Source: Paraburkholderia sp. (GTDB lineage Bacteria > Pseudomonadota > Gammaproteobacteria > Burkholderiales > Burkholderiaceae). From it: a stretch of 64,000 nucleotides of DNA. This document shows, piece by piece, positions 44,935-55,557 of the stretch. Numbering within the stretch: position 1 is the stretch's first letter; each line of letters opens with the position of its first letter. Position numbers and translations under genes: made by a program. Below the pieces are notes generated by a model, which had not been told where the DNA came from, searched no databases, and saw only the letters and a list, made by a program, of their open reading frames with translations. Where the stretch lies: the NCBI GenBank assembly GCA_004322045.1, contig SCRN01000009.1:99949-163948 (forward strand), given 5' to 3'.

Positions 44935-45907
44935 CCGCGTGAATGCGTCGCGCCGTCCCGCCATCGCCTGTTTGCTAGGCCCGACCGCATCGGGGAAAAC
45001 CGCTGCCGCGCTCGCGTTCGCGGCCAAGCATGCTTCGGAGATCGTCAGCGTCGATTCGGCGCTCGTTTACCGCGAGATGGACATCGGCACCGCCAAGCCT
45101 ACGCTCGACGAGCGCGCGCGCGTGCCGCACCACCTCATCGACATCCGCGACCCGACCGAAGCGTATAGCGCGGCGGACTTTCGCGCCGATGCGCTCGCGG
45201 CGGTCGAGGCGATCCTCGCACGCGCTCGCGTGCCGCTGCTCGTCGGTGGAACCATGCTCTACTACAAAGCGCTGACGCAGGGGCTCAACGACTTGCCCCG
45301 CGCCAATGCTGAAGTTCGGGCCATGCTCGAGGCCGATGCCGCGCGCAGCGGTTGGCCTGCGCTGCATGCCCGGCTGGCGGGGGTCGACCCTGCGACGGCC
45401 GCTCGTTTGGCGCCGAACGACGCGCAGCGGATCCAACGCGCGCTCGAAGTCTTCATGCTGACGGACCAGCCGATGTCGGCCCTGCTGGCCGCGCACGAAC
45501 GCGGCACCGATACGCCCTACCGCTTCGTGCCGGTCGCGTTGGAGCCGAGCGATCGCGCCGTGCTGCACGAGCGCATCGCCCAGCGGTTCGATGCCATGCT
45601 CGCGGCGGGCTTCGTCGATGAGGTTCGCCGGTTGCGCGCGCGCGGCGATTTGAATCCGAGCCTACCTTCGATGCGCTGCGTGGGCTACCGGCAGGCTTGG
45701 GAATATCTCGACGGCTCGATCGATTACGCGACGATGCGCGATAAAGGCATCTTCGCCACGCGCCAGCTCTGCAAGCGGCAATTGACGTGGCTGCGCTCGA
45801 TGCCAGAGCGGATTTCGATCGATTGCTGCGCGCCGAGCGCGACCGACGACGCGGTGCGCGCTTTGGAGGTCATTGCCCAGGAAAATGCGGGCAGCGCGCC
45901 CGCATAG
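44924..45907 (+). CDS. miaA: tRNA dimethylallyltransferase MiaA
   Basis: The product has 327 residues. It adds the dimethylallyl group to A37 of tRNAs that read codons starting with U. The P-loop [12 protein letters not shown], the [16 protein letters not shown] segment, [12 protein letters not shown] and the C-terminal [11 protein letters not shown] are all present. The GTG at 44924 overlaps the mutL end by 11 bp. A second GTG five codons later is an equally possible start. The gene ends 5 bp before the convergent purM stop. Confidence 0.96.
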   Translation: MGNNRVNASRRPAIACLLGPTASGKTAAALAFAAKHASEIVSVDSALVYREMDIGTAKPTLDERARVPHHLIDIRDPTEAYSAADFRADALAAVEAILARARVPLLVGGTMLYYKALTQGLNDLPRANAEVRAMLEADAARSGWPALHARLAGVDPATAARLAPNDAQRIQRALEVFMLTDQPMSALLAAHERGTDTPYRFVPVALEPSDRAVLHERIAQRFDAMLAAGFVDEVRRLRARGDLNPSLPSMRCVGYRQAWEYLDGSIDYATMRDKGIFATRQLCKRQLTWLRSMPERISIDCCAPSATDDAVRALEVIAQENAGSAPA

Positions 45908-45912
45908 CCCCC

Positions 45913-46980
45913 TCACACCACCACGGTCTGCGCCTCGCCTTCGCGGCTCGCGCGCACGACGCCGATCTTCCAGACTTGCTCGCCTGCCGCCGTCAGCTCA
46001 CGCACCGCTTCGTCGGCGTCCGCCGCCGCCACGACGACGGCCATTCCAATGCCGCAATTGAAGACGCGATGCATCTCGGCATCGGCAACGCCGCCGTGTT
46101 GCTGCAGCCACGCGAACAGCGGCGACATCGGCCAAGCCGATTGCTGCAACTCGGCCGTTAGGCCCTCGCGCAGCACGCGCGGAATGTTTTCGACCAGGCC
46201 GCCGCCCGTGATGTGCGCCATCCCTTTGACGGCGATCTTTTGCATCAACGCCAGCAACGGCTTCACGTAGATGCGCGTGGGCGCCATCAGCGCGTCGGCC
46301 AGCGAGCGCCCATGGAAGTCGGCCGCGAGATCGGGGTTCGCACGATCGATGATCTTGCGCACGAGCGAGAAGCCGTTCGAATGGATGCCGCTCGATGCGA
46401 GCCCTAGCACGACGTCGCCCGGGCCGATCGTGCTGCCGTCGATGATCTTGCTCTTCTCGACCGCGCCCACCGCAAAGCCCGCGAGGTCGTATTCGCCGTC
46501 GGGGTACATGCCCGGCATTTCGGCCGTTTCGCCTCCGATCAACGCGCACCCGGCCAGCTCGCAGCCTTGCGCAATGCCTTTGACGACGGTCGATGCCGTG
46601 CCGACGTCGAGCTTGCCGCAGGCGAAGTAATCGAGGAAGAACAGCGGCTCGGCGCCTTGAACGAGGATGTCGTTCACGCTCATCGCCACGAGATCCTGGC
46701 CAACCGTATCGTGTTTATTCAGATGAAACGCCAGCTTCAGCTTCGTCCCGACGCCGTCCGTGCCCGACACGAGCACGGGCTCGCGGTACCTCTTCGGCAC
46801 TTCGAACAGCGCGCCGAAACCGCCGATACCGCCGAGCACGCCTTCGCGCAGCGTCTTTTTCGCAAACGGCTTGATGGCGTCGACGAGTGCATCGCCGGCG
46901 TCGATATCGACGCCCGCGTCACGGTAGGACAGACCCTGGGCGCCAGCCTGGGCGTCCGGAGCGGATTTCGGTTGATTCAT
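45913..46980 (-). CDS. purM: Phosphoribosylformylglycinamidine cyclo-ligase
   Basis: The product has 355 residues. It catalyses the ATP-dependent closure of FGAM to AIR in purine synthesis. AIR-synthase landmarks: [54 protein letters not shown] and [15 protein letters not shown]. It is transcribed divergently from the AI-2E-type permease across a 157-bp gap. Confidence 0.97.
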   Translation of the reverse strand: MNQPKSAPDAQAGAQGLSYRDAGVDIDAGDALVDAIKPFAKKTLREGVLGGIGGFGALFEVPKRYREPVLVSGTDGVGTKLKLAFHLNKHDTVGQDLVAMSVNDILVQGAEPLFFLDYFACGKLDVGTASTVVKGIAQGCELAGCALIGGETAEMPGMYPDGEYDLAGFAVGAVEKSKIIDGSTIGPGDVVLGLASSGIHSNGFSLVRKIIDRANPDLAADFHGRSLADALMAPTRIYVKPLLALMQKIAVKGMAHITGGGLVENIPRVLREGLTAELQQSAWPMSPLFAWLQQHGGVADAEMHRVFNCGIGMAVVVAAADADEAVRELTAAGEQVWKIGVVRASREGEAQTVVV

Positions 46981-47137
46981 GGGGAAGGGCGAGAAGGTCG
47001 GTAAAATGCGATTTTAACCGATGTCGATGGCCGATCCAGAGTCGGCGCTCGCGCGGCCGCTCGCTTCCGGCGCAAGGCAGAGCGCAGCCGGGCGGCCGGC
47101 TCCCTCTCCGTCGATCCGATAACATCAGGGGCACCCC

Positions 47138-48214
47138 TTGTCGCAGAGTTCTCCGCTTCTTACGCCCTATCAGCGCCAAGCCCTTTTTTGGGGCGCCGTC
47201 GCGCTCAGCCTGGGCATCCTGCTCTGGCTGCTCAGCCCCGTGCTCACGCCGTTTTTGCTCGGCGCGATCCTCGCCTACATCCTGCAGCCCGGCGTGGCCT
47301 GGCTCGTGCGCCATCGCGTCCCGCGCGCCCTCGCCGCGCTCCTGATGATGCTGGTGTTCGCGATCCTCGTCGCGCTGCTCGCGCTGCTCGTGTTCGCGGT
47401 CGTGCAAAAGGAAGGGCCGCAGTTGAAGGCGCAAATCCCCGTGCTGATCTCGCATCTGCACGACTGGGCCCAGCCCAAGCTAGCCTTGCTCGGGTTTGCC
47501 GACGTGTTCGATTTCTCGAGCCTGCGCGACATGCTGACGACGCAATTGGAGGGCAGCGCGCAAACCGTCGCGCTCGCGGCATGGAAGTCGCTACGTACGA
47601 GCGGCAACGTCATGATCACCGTGATCGGCGACGTCATCATGGTGCCGCTCGTGCTCTACTACCTGCTTTACGACTGGAACAAGATGGTCGCGCGGCTCGC
47701 CGCCTTCGTCCCGCGGCGCTGGCTGCCCAAGACGTTGGAACTGGCCGTCGAAATGGACCGCACGCTGTCGCAGTACCTGCGCGGCCAGTTGCTGGTGATG
47801 GCCGTCCTCGCCGTGTTCTACGCGCTCGCGTTGACGATCGCAGGCTTCGAAATCGCACTGCCGATCGGCATTTTCACGGGGCTCGCCGTCTTCATCCCGT
47901 ACGTCGGCTTCGCGACTGGGCTCGCGCTCGCGCTGCTCGCGGCGCTGTTGCAGTTCGGCAGCCTCTACGGCTTCGTGGCCGTGGCGATCATCTACGGCGT
48001 CGGGCAGATCCTCGAGAGCTTGTTTCTCACGCCGCGGCTCGTCGGCGAACGCATCGGCCTGCATCCGCTCGCCGTGATCTTCGCGTTGCTCGCGTTCGGC
48101 CAACTCTTCGGTTTTTTCGGGGTGCTGCTCGCTCTGCCCGTGAGCGCGATCATCTCCACCGCGCTGCGCGAGATGCGCCGTGGCTACCTCGCGAGTGCGC
48201 TCTACAAGAACTGA
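47138..48214 (+). CDS. AI-2E/PerM family inner-membrane protein
   Basis: The product has 358 residues. The PF01594-type topology has about seven hydrophobic segments, starting with FWGAVALSLGILLWLLSPVL, and the conserved late region FIPYVGFATGLALALLAALL, GQILESLFLTPRLVGERIGL and HPLAVIFALLAFGQLFGF. It is annotated PerM next to hda in many proteobacteria, and its substrate is not established. The start is the TTG at 47138 behind an AGGGG site. Confidence 0.92.
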   Translation: MSQSSPLLTPYQRQALFWGAVALSLGILLWLLSPVLTPFLLGAILAYILQPGVAWLVRHRVPRALAALLMMLVFAILVALLALLVFAVVQKEGPQLKAQIPVLISHLHDWAQPKLALLGFADVFDFSSLRDMLTTQLEGSAQTVALAAWKSLRTSGNVMITVIGDVIMVPLVLYYLLYDWNKMVARLAAFVPRRWLPKTLELAVEMDRTLSQYLRGQLLVMAVLAVFYALALTIAGFEIALPIGIFTGLAVFIPYVGFATGLALALLAALLQFGSLYGFVAVAIIYGVGQILESLFLTPRLVGERIGLHPLAVIFALLAFGQLFGFFGVLLALPVSAIISTALREMRRGYLASALYKN

Positions 48215-48248
48215 TTCGAAAAAAAACCAACCGATTGCGTTTTTTATC

Positions 48249-48992
48249 GTGACTGTGCATCGCCAATTGACGCTCGACCTAGGCACGCCGCCGCCGTCGA
48301 CATTCGACAACTTCTTCGCCGGCGCCAATGCCGAACTCGTGGCGCGGCTCGCCGAGCTCGACAGCGCGCTCGCGGCGGGCCCGCTCGCCGATCGCACCTT
48401 CTACGTCTGGGGCGAGCCCGGCAGCGGCCGCAGTCATTTGCTGTCGGCGCTGGTGCATAGCGCCGCCCCCGGGCGCGCCTCGTTCCTCGGGCCGCAAAGC
48501 GCGTTGACGGCGTTCGCGTTCGATCCGAGCGTGGCCATTTACGCCGTCGACGATTGCGACAAACTCTCGGGCGCGCAGCAAATCGCCCTGTTCAATTTGT
48601 TCAACGAGGTGCGCGCCCATCCGACGAGCGCTCTCGTCGCCACAGGCAACGCCGCGCCGATCGGGCTGGCCGTGCGCGAAGATCTGCGCACGCGCCTCGG
48701 CTGGGGCCTCGTCTTTCACCTCGCGCCGCTCCCCGACGAGCGCAAGAGCGCGGTGCTCAAGCACGCGGCCAAGGAGCGCGGCATCGCGCTCGCCGACGAC
48801 GTCCCGGCCTACCTGCTCACCCACTTCCGGCGCGATATGCCGAGCCTCATGGCGCTGCTCGACGCGCTCGACCGGTTCTCGCTCGAGCAAAAGCGCGCCA
48901 TCACGCTGCCGCTGCTGCGCACGATGCTCGCTTTGCCGGGCGCCGACGCCGCCCCCGAAGGCTCGCCGGCCCCGCCGAGCCGCTTCAAGTAA
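48249..48992 (+). CDS. hda: DnaA regulatory inactivator Hda
   Basis: The product has 247 residues. Hda, bound to the sliding clamp, stimulates hydrolysis of DnaA-ATP and so limits re-initiation. The N-terminal clamp-binding peptide QLTLDLG lies near the start. A DnaA-like AAA+ domain follows, with a degenerate P-loop GEPGSGRSHLL and sensor segments (IYAVDDCDKL; LRTRLGWGLVF). I use the GTG at 48249. The GTG two codons later (48255) is equally plausible, since the clamp motif follows both. It lies 34 bp after the permease gene. Confidence 0.93.
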   Translation: MTVHRQLTLDLGTPPPSTFDNFFAGANAELVARLAELDSALAAGPLADRTFYVWGEPGSGRSHLLSALVHSAAPGRASFLGPQSALTAFAFDPSVAIYAVDDCDKLSGAQQIALFNLFNEVRAHPTSALVATGNAAPIGLAVREDLRTRLGWGLVFHLAPLPDERKSAVLKHAAKERGIALADDVPAYLLTHFRRDMPSLMALLDALDRFSLEQKRAITLPLLRTMLALPGADAAPEGSPAPPSRFK

Positions 48993-49002
48993 AATGCGCT
49001 CC

Positions 49003-49689
49003 ATGACGAACCTTGCACTCTTCGACCTCGATCACACGCTCATCCCGACCGACAGCGACCACGAATGGGGCCGCTTCATCGTGAAGCTCGGCATCGTCGA
49101 TGCCGAAAGCTATCTGCGTGACATCGATCGCTTCTATGCCGACTACAAGCGTGGCCAGCTCGACATCCACGCGTATCTCGAGACGATTCTCGCGCCGCTC
49201 GCGCATCGCTCGCGCGCCGAACTCGCGGCCTGGCACGAGCAATTCATGCATGAGGTCATCCGCCCCGCCCTCGTCCCGGTCGCGCTCGAACTCGTGCGCG
49301 AACACCAAGACAAGGGCGATTTGTGCTGCATCGTCACGGCGACGAACGAATTCATCACGCGCCCGATCGCCGATGCCTTCGGCGTGGACATGCTGATCGC
49401 CTGCGAAGTCGAAACCGTCGACGGCCAGCCGCATTCGCCGTTCACGGGGCGCGGCATGGGCACCCCGAGCTATCGCGAAGGCAAGATCGTGCGCGTCGAG
49501 TCGTGGCTGGCTTCGCTCGGCAAAACCTGGGGCGACTTCGAGCACAGCTATTTCTACAGCGATTCGCACAACGACATCCCGTTGCTCGAGAAAGTCACCG
49601 ATCCGATCGCGACCAACCCCGACGCCACGCTCCGCGCCCACGCGCAAGCAAAGGGCTGGCGCATCCTCGATCTTTTCCAACCGTCGTGA
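49003..49689 (+). CDS. HAD-superfamily IB phosphatase
   Basis: The product has 228 residues. HAD motif I is LALFDLDHTLIPTDSD, followed by CIVTATNEFITRPIADAFG (motif II) and YFYSDSHNDIPLLEKV (motif IV). It belongs to the SerB-like subfamily IB, and homologues in this position are annotated as histidinol-phosphatase or phosphoserine-phosphatase-like. The substrate is not certain. Two ATGs are possible (48994 and 49003), and I prefer the second. The stop overlaps the pcnB start (GTGA). Confidence 0.92.
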   Translation: MTNLALFDLDHTLIPTDSDHEWGRFIVKLGIVDAESYLRDIDRFYADYKRGQLDIHAYLETILAPLAHRSRAELAAWHEQFMHEVIRPALVPVALELVREHQDKGDLCCIVTATNEFITRPIADAFGVDMLIACEVETVDGQPHSPFTGRGMGTPSYREGKIVRVESWLASLGKTWGDFEHSYFYSDSHNDIPLLEKVTDPIATNPDATLRAHAQAKGWRILDLFQPS

Positions 49690-51266
49690 TCAAGAAACTC
49701 ATTCGCAAGCTATTTGGCCAAGACACGGACGCGGCCGCCCGTGACGACTCGCTCGCCGAGGAAGCGGTTTGGACCGATGCCGCCGCCGACCTAGCCGATC
49801 AAGCATCCGAGGCGCCGCGCCGCAAAAAGGCCCGCACCGACAAGCGCGCAGCCGCGCCCGGCCCCGACGCGCCCGTCATTCTGTCCTCGGACATCCATGG
49901 CATCGATCCCTCGCTGATCTCGCGCAACGCGGTACGCGTGACCGACACGTTGCAACAGGCGGGCTACCGCGCGTTCATCGTCGGCGGGGCCGTGCGCGAT
50001 TTGCTGCTCGGCATCGCCCCGAAAGATTTCGACGTCGCCACCGACGCCACGCCCGAACAAGTGCAGCGGCTGTTCCGCCGCGCGCGGTTGATCGGCCGGC
50101 GCTTTCAGATTGTCCATGTGCAGTTCGGGCAAGAGATCATCGAGGTCTCGACCTTCCGCGCGCTTATGGATGCGCCGAAGCCGGCCCCCCCCGAGGAAGG
50201 CGAAGCGTCGGCTGCGCCGCCCAAGCGCCTGCGCCGTGAAGAACTCGATCGCCGCACCCACGCCGTCGACGCGAGCGGGCGCGTGCTGCGCGACAACGTC
50301 TGGGGCGAACAGCACGAAGACGCCACGCGGCGCGACTTCACGATCAACGCCATGTATTACGATCCGGCGACGCAAACGGTGCTCGATTATCACAACGGCA
50401 TGGCCGATATCCGCGCCCGCCTGTTGCGCATGATCGGCGATCCGGCCACGCGCTACCGGGAGGACCCGGTACGGATGCTGCGCGTCGTGCGCTTCGCGGC
50501 CAAGCTCGGCTTCGAGATCGAGGAGACCACGCGGGCGCCGATCCAGCCGCTCGCCGATCTCGTCCACAACGTGCCGGCCGCTCGCCTCTTCGACGAAATG
50601 CTCAAGCTGCTGCTGTCGGGCCACGCGTTGGCCTGCTTGACGCAGCTTCGCAAGGAAGGGCTCCATCACGGCCTGCTGCCGCTGCTCGACGTCGTGCTGG
50701 AGCAGCCGCATGGCGAATCGTTCATTACGCTCGCGCTGAACAGCACCGACGCGCGCGTCAAAGCCGGCAAGCCGATCTCGCCGGGCTTCCTCTTCGCGAC
50801 GCTACTCTGGCACGACGTCCAGCAGCGCGCGCAGCAATACGAGGCCGGCGGCGAATATGCGGTGCCCGCACTCCATCACGCGATGGACGACGTCCTCGAC
50901 ATGCAAACCGAGAAGCTTGCGATCCACAAGCGTTTCTCGGCCGACATGCGCGAAATCTGGGGCTTGCAGTCACGCCTCGAAAAACGCTCCGGACGCAGCC
51001 CGCTCAAGCTCATCGAACACCAAAGATTTAGAGCGGGTTATGATTTCCTCCTATTACGGTGCGAATCGGGCGAACTCGATCCCGCCATCGGCGCATGGTG
51101 GAGCGCCTTCATCGAAGGCAATGCGGCCGAACGCGAGGCACTGCTATCGCAAGGCGGCCGCGAGCGGGCGCCGCGCAAACGGCGGCGCCGCGGCGGACGC
51201 GCTCGCTCGGCCGGCGAAGGGGAATCGGCAGGCGCAGAGAGCGCGCCGCGCCCGCAAGAGGACTGA
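49686..51266 (+). CDS. pcnB: Poly(A) polymerase I
   Basis: The product has 526 residues. It adds poly(A) tails to RNA 3' ends and so promotes decay. The class II nucleotidyltransferase core has FIVGGAVRDLLLGIAPKDFD with the metal-binding Asp pair, then FGQEIIEVSTFRAL, RRDFTINAMYYDP and RYREDPVRMLRVVRFAAKLG. The C-terminus ends in a basic Arg/Gly-rich tail (RAPRKRRRRGGRARS) that may bind RNA. The GTG at 49686 overlaps the HAD gene's stop. Confidence 0.95.
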   Translation: MIKKLIRKLFGQDTDAAARDDSLAEEAVWTDAAADLADQASEAPRRKKARTDKRAAAPGPDAPVILSSDIHGIDPSLISRNAVRVTDTLQQAGYRAFIVGGAVRDLLLGIAPKDFDVATDATPEQVQRLFRRARLIGRRFQIVHVQFGQEIIEVSTFRALMDAPKPAPPEEGEASAAPPKRLRREELDRRTHAVDASGRVLRDNVWGEQHEDATRRDFTINAMYYDPATQTVLDYHNGMADIRARLLRMIGDPATRYREDPVRMLRVVRFAAKLGFEIEETTRAPIQPLADLVHNVPAARLFDEMLKLLLSGHALACLTQLRKEGLHHGLLPLLDVVLEQPHGESFITLALNSTDARVKAGKPISPGFLFATLLWHDVQQRAQQYEAGGEYAVPALHHAMDDVLDMQTEKLAIHKRFSADMREIWGLQSRLEKRSGRSPLKLIEHQRFRAGYDFLLLRCESGELDPAIGAWWSAFIEGNAAEREALLSQGGRERAPRKRRRRGGRARSAGEGESAGAESAPRPQED

Positions 51267-51332
51267 CCCGGTGGCGGCGCGCCGGGCGATTGCGAAGAAT
51301 TGCCAAGTCATGAAGTCGTAGGAAGCCATGCC

Positions 51333-51893
51333 ATGACGGTTGCTTATCTCGGTCTAGGCGCGAACCTCGGGGATGCTCGCCAATCCCTGAAGGATGCGGT
51401 TGTCTGCCTCGCCCAGCAGCGCACCATCACCGTACTCGCGAAGTCGAGCCTTTATCGCACCGCGCCGATCGATGCGGGCGGCGACGATTACTACAACCTC
51501 GTCGTCAAACTCGAGACGTCGCTCTGCGCGCAAGCGCTGCTCGCGCTCTGTCATCGAATCGAGCATCAATTCGGCCGGGAGCGTCCGTTCCACAATGCAC
51601 CGCGAACGCTCGATCTCGATATCGTCCTCTACGGCGATACGTGCATCGATTTCCCGGATCTCGTCGTTCCGCATCCGCGGGCGTTCGAGCGTGCATTCGT
51701 GCTCGTGCCGCTGATCGAGGTCGACCCAGACATTTCGATTCCCGGCCACGGGCGCGCCGATGCACTGCTGCCCGCGGTAGCGCATCAGCGCATCGAGAAA
51801 GTGAAAACCTGTTGCTGCCCGAAAATCGACGCGGTGACGAGCGGAGCGGCGGCTGAGGCCGTAACAGGCGCCGGCAAGACGGGGGGGCGATGA
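51333..51893 (+). CDS. folK: 6-hydroxymethyl-7,8-dihydropterin pyrophosphokinase
   Basis: The product has 186 residues. It transfers pyrophosphate from ATP to hydroxymethyl-dihydropterin in folate synthesis. The N-terminal [16 protein letters not shown] and the signature [17 protein letters not shown] are diagnostic. A GGAAG site precedes the ATG at 51333. A C-terminal extension of about 35 residues ([18 protein letters not shown]) goes beyond the usual end. Its stop overlaps the next gene (ATGA). Confidence 0.95.
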   Translation: MTVAYLGLGANLGDARQSLKDAVVCLAQQRTITVLAKSSLYRTAPIDAGGDDYYNLVVKLETSLCAQALLALCHRIEHQFGRERPFHNAPRTLDLDIVLYGDTCIDFPDLVVPHPRAFERAFVLVPLIEVDPDISIPGHGRADALLPAVAHQRIEKVKTCCCPKIDAVTSGAAAEAVTGAGKTGGR

Positions 51894-52567
51894 ACGCAAC
51901 GCCTGTGACGGTGACCGCGCCCGATCTGCGCGCCTTGCACCGCTACATCGCCATCGAAGGCCCGATCGGCGCCGGCAAGACGTCGCTCGCGTACCGGCTC
52001 GCCGAACGCTGGCCGGTGCGCACACTGCTCGAGCGGCCCGAGGCGAACCCGTTCCTAGCGCGCTTTTACGACGACATGCCGCGTTACGCGCTCGCGACCG
52101 AGTTGCAATTTGCGTTGCAGCGCGCCGAAGAAAGCCGTCAAACGGCGGACTTGCTCGCCCAGGGCATTGCCGTCATTACCGATTTCATCCCGCAGAAAAG
52201 CGCGGTTTTCGCGCGTCTTACGCTCTCGGACGACGAATGGCGGCTCTATCAAGCGCTGACCGCGGCGACCGATACGACCGCGGCGGGCGCCCCGGATCTC
52301 GTGATCCATTTGCAAGCGAGCGCGCCGACGCTACACGCCCGCGTGGAAAAGCGCGGCCGTGCCGAAGAAGGTCGAATTTCCGAAGCGTACCTACGCCAAT
52401 TGAGCGACGCCTACGACCAGTTCTTCTATCACTACGACGAAAGCCCCGTGTTGACCATCAACACCGAGCATCTGAACTTGCTCGAATCGGACGCCGACTT
52501 CGCGCTGCTGCTCGAGCAAATCGAGACGATGCGCGGGCGCAAGACGAGCTTCGTCAAAGCCGAGTAA
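51890..52567 (+). CDS. Deoxynucleoside kinase
   Basis: The product has 225 residues. The P-loop [16 protein letters not shown], a [15 protein letters not shown] segment and the [15 protein letters not shown] region match the deoxyadenosine/deoxyguanosine kinase family, which phosphorylates salvaged deoxynucleosides. A lid arginine cluster ([14 protein letters not shown]) is present. Base specificity cannot be read. It is translationally coupled to folK and followed by panB after 56 bp, an order common in Burkholderiaceae. Confidence 0.92.
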   Translation: MNATPVTVTAPDLRALHRYIAIEGPIGAGKTSLAYRLAERWPVRTLLERPEANPFLARFYDDMPRYALATELQFALQRAEESRQTADLLAQGIAVITDFIPQKSAVFARLTLSDDEWRLYQALTAATDTTAAGAPDLVIHLQASAPTLHARVEKRGRAEEGRISEAYLRQLSDAYDQFFYHYDESPVLTINTEHLNLLESDADFALLLEQIETMRGRKTSFVKAE

Positions 52568-52623
52568 TATCCGGCCCGACGGCGCGCCGCGCCGATGTCT
52601 TCTTCCCGAATGCGAGACTTCCG

Positions 52624-53439
52624 ATGACTTATTTGCAGGACACCAATCGGCCGAAAATCACCGTGCCGAAACTGCAAGCAATGCGTGAAGCCGGCGAAAA
52701 GATCGCGATGCTCACCTGCTACGACGCAAGCTTCTCCGCGCTGCTCGACCGCTGCGGCGTCGACGTTCTGCTGATCGGCGATTCGCTCGGCAACGTCTTG
52801 CAAGGGCAAAGCACGACGCTGCCCGTGACGCTCGCCGATATTGCCTATCACACCGCCTGCGTTGCGCGCGCACAGCCGCGCGGCCTAATCGTCGCCGACT
52901 TGCCGTTCGGCACCTACGGTACGCCGGCAGACGCGTTCGCCAGCTCGGTCGAGCTCATGCGGGCCGGCGCGCATATGGTCAAACTCGAGGGCGGTGAGTG
53001 GCTCGCCGAAACCGTTCGCTTTCTGGTCGAGCGCTCCGTGCCCGTGTGTGCGCACCTGGGCCTCACGCCGCAATCGGTGCACGCGTTTGGCGGTTTCAAG
53101 GTGCAAGGCAGAACCGACGAAGGGGCGAAGCGCCTGCTCGCCGACGCCCAAGCGATGCAAGACGCCGGCGCGCAGTTGCTCGTGCTCGAAGCCGTGCCGC
53201 CGGTGGTCGCGGCGAGCGTCACGGGTGCTATCGCCATTCCGACGATCGGTATCGGCGCGGGCGTCGACTGCTCCGGCCAAGTGCTCGTGCTGCACGACAT
53301 GCTCGGTATCTTTCCCGGCAAGCCGGCTCGCTTCGTGAAGGATTTCATGGCCGGCGCACCGAGTATCGGCGCAGCCGTCGAGGCCTATGTGAAGGCGGTC
53401 AAGGACGGCACGTTCCCCGGGCCCGAGCACGTTTTCTGA
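52624..53439 (+). CDS. panB: 3-methyl-2-oxobutanoate hydroxymethyltransferase
   Basis: The product has 271 residues. It is the first committed enzyme of pantothenate synthesis, moving a hydroxymethyl group from methylene-tetrahydrofolate to ketoisovalerate. Landmarks: [47 protein letters not shown] and [19 protein letters not shown]. The metal-binding Asp and active-site Glu regions are intact. It converges with the pabB-pabC gene 35 bp away. Confidence 0.97.
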   Translation: MTYLQDTNRPKITVPKLQAMREAGEKIAMLTCYDASFSALLDRCGVDVLLIGDSLGNVLQGQSTTLPVTLADIAYHTACVARAQPRGLIVADLPFGTYGTPADAFASSVELMRAGAHMVKLEGGEWLAETVRFLVERSVPVCAHLGLTPQSVHAFGGFKVQGRTDEGAKRLLADAQAMQDAGAQLLVLEAVPPVVAASVTGAIAIPTIGIGAGVDCSGQVLVLHDMLGIFPGKPARFVKDFMAGAPSIGAAVEAYVKAVKDGTFPGPEHVF

Positions 53440-53474
53440 GCGTGTTCGAGAGGCGTCGATACGGCGTGCTGCAG

Positions 53475-55493
53475 CTATGCGCGGCCGGTGATGAGTCGCG
53501 CCGGCAATGCACCCCGCAGCGCATTGCAAATCACGAGCGCTTGCGCGGATAGTAAATCCTCGCGTGTAAGCGTTCGCTCACGCGCCTGCATGGCCGGATC
53601 CTCGAGCAGCACGTGCCGCATCACACCCGGCAGCAGCCCGGCACCGAGTGGCGGCGTGTACCAATGTCCGTCGAGCTTGACGAAAATATTCGAGCGAGCG
53701 CCCTCGGTCAACGCTCCGCGCTCGTTGAAGAACAGCATATCGAAGCCGCCCTTCGCTTCTGCTAGCCGCCATGCCCGGTCGTATTCGGCACGCGCAGTGG
53801 TCTTGTGCCGCAGCAAAAACTCGCGCGAACGCGTCGCGCCGAAGCCGTGATCGCACGCGAGTAGGACCCCGACCGGCGCCGATTCATCGGATTGCCCTGC
53901 TGCCGATTGCGCAAGGCGGACTACGGCGGCGAGCGGGCCGCCCGTGATCTCGATCTCGCCGCTCTTGCTCAGTGCGAGCCGCACGCGATGCGCCGTGCCT
54001 TCGGGCAAATTTGCGCAATGCGCGGCGAGGCGTTGGCGCAGTGAATCGGCGTTGAACGGGAACCCGAGTTCGGCCGCACTGCGGCCCAGCCGCGCGAGAT
54101 GGAGATCCCGATAGCGAACGCCGTTTTCACGCGTCGCATGCATCGTTTCGAAAATTTGGAAGCCCGGGTCGGCGGCCGTCAGAAAGGTTGCCTTGAGCCG
54201 ACATTCCGCGTATTCGTCCGCGGCCACGCTATCGAGCACGATGCCGCCGCCGACACCCATCGTCCCGCGCCGGGCGCCGCCGGAATCGTCGTGCGACGCG
54301 CCACCGAGCGTGAGCGTGCGGATCGCAACCGATAGGCAGAAATCGCCACAGCAGGGCTCGCCCTCAGGCGATGCACCCGGCGCGTCGACCCAGCCGATCA
54401 TCCCGGTATAGAGCCCGCGCGGCGTCGTCTCGATTTCGTCGATGAGTTGCATCGTCCGATGCTTGGGCGCGCCCGTAATCGACCCGCAGGGGAACAGCGC
54501 CCGCAAGATGTCTGCGAACGACGTTCGTTCGCGCAGGTTTGCTTCGATCGTCGACGTCATCGCCCAGATCGACGGATACGCTTCGACGGAAAACAGCGCC
54601 GGCACGCAGACGGAGCCTGTCTGTGCGACGCGCGAAACGTCGTTGCGCAGCAGGTCGACGATCATCAGGTTTTCGGCGCGGTTTTTCGAGTCGGCGCCGA
54701 GGAACGCCTTCGCTCGCGCATCGTCGGCAGGGGACGTTCCGCGCGCCGTGGTGCCCTTCATCGGCCGCGTACGCAAGCGCTCGCCGGCCTTTTCCACGAA
54801 AAGTTCGGGCGAGCAAGAGAGCACCCACTCGTCGCCCGGCAGTGCGATGAGCGCGCCATAGCGCACGGGCTGCCGCGCACGCAGCCGCCGATACAGCCCA
54901 ACGGGCGATCCGAATGCGTCGAACGTCAGGCGATAGGTGTAATTGATTTGGTAGGACTCGCCGGCACACAGCGCATCATGCACTGCGGCGATCGCGGCGG
55001 TGAACGCTTCCGGCGTCACGCTTTCGACGATATTGGCCGCGCCAGCCACCGAGGGTGGGGGCAACGGCGCATCGTGGGGCGCCGGCGTGGATGTAGCCGT
55101 AGGGACTGGCCGGCCGGGATCGAGGGGGCGCTGCGCCTGCGCGTCGAGCTGGGCCAGCCATGCATCGACCTCATCGCGCGAGCGCTTCTCACACCGTTCG
55201 AACAACAAGAAGCGGAGCGAGGCATCGCCCTGCTGCCGGGCAACGGCCACACGCGCGGCGGTTCGCCCGCCGAATTCGAGATCACGCCCGAATTCGTAAT
55301 CGCCCAACACGACCGCGTGCAGGCCCTCGCGCATATCGCCTTCGGCCGCCGCGCATATGGCATCGAGCATCGCGACGTCGGTGCAGATGTGCTCGCGGAC
55401 GAACCCCGTGTAAAGGCGGCTCGTGGCGGCCGCGTCGCTCGCGTCGCAATCGTCGAGCAGCGCGAAAAGCGCGCTGCGTATTCCTGCGTTCAT
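53475..55493 (-). CDS. pabB: Fused aminodeoxychorismate synthase I / aminodeoxychorismate lyase
   Basis: The product has 672 residues and fuses two folate-pathway enzymes. Residues about 150-430 are the chorismate-binding PabB domain, with RPMKGTTARGTSPADDARAK and RAENLMIVDLLRNDVSRVAQ and FPCGSITGAPKHRTMQLIDE. Residues about 450-670 are a PLP-dependent PabC domain (HLARLGRSAAELGFPFN, RHKTTARAEYDRAWR, FFNERGALTEGARSNIFV). Together they turn chorismate plus ammonia into p-aminobenzoate. The glutaminase PabA must be elsewhere. It is 64 bp downstream of dnaJ. Confidence 0.94.
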   Translation of the reverse strand: MNAGIRSALFALLDDCDASDAAATSRLYTGFVREHICTDVAMLDAICAAAEGDMREGLHAVVLGDYEFGRDLEFGGRTAARVAVARQQGDASLRFLLFERCEKRSRDEVDAWLAQLDAQAQRPLDPGRPVPTATSTPAPHDAPLPPPSVAGAANIVESVTPEAFTAAIAAVHDALCAGESYQINYTYRLTFDAFGSPVGLYRRLRARQPVRYGALIALPGDEWVLSCSPELFVEKAGERLRTRPMKGTTARGTSPADDARAKAFLGADSKNRAENLMIVDLLRNDVSRVAQTGSVCVPALFSVEAYPSIWAMTSTIEANLRERTSFADILRALFPCGSITGAPKHRTMQLIDEIETTPRGLYTGMIGWVDAPGASPEGEPCCGDFCLSVAIRTLTLGGASHDDSGGARRGTMGVGGGIVLDSVAADEYAECRLKATFLTAADPGFQIFETMHATRENGVRYRDLHLARLGRSAAELGFPFNADSLRQRLAAHCANLPEGTAHRVRLALSKSGEIEITGGPLAAVVRLAQSAAGQSDESAPVGVLLACDHGFGATRSREFLLRHKTTARAEYDRAWRLAEAKGGFDMLFFNERGALTEGARSNIFVKLDGHWYTPPLGAGLLPGVMRHVLLEDPAMQARERTLTREDLLSAQALVICNALRGALPARLITGRA

Positions 55494-55557
55494 CTACCCT
55501 TCCATCGGCGCTGTGCGAAGGCGCATCATGCAACGGCCCGCTCGGTCGATAAACCCG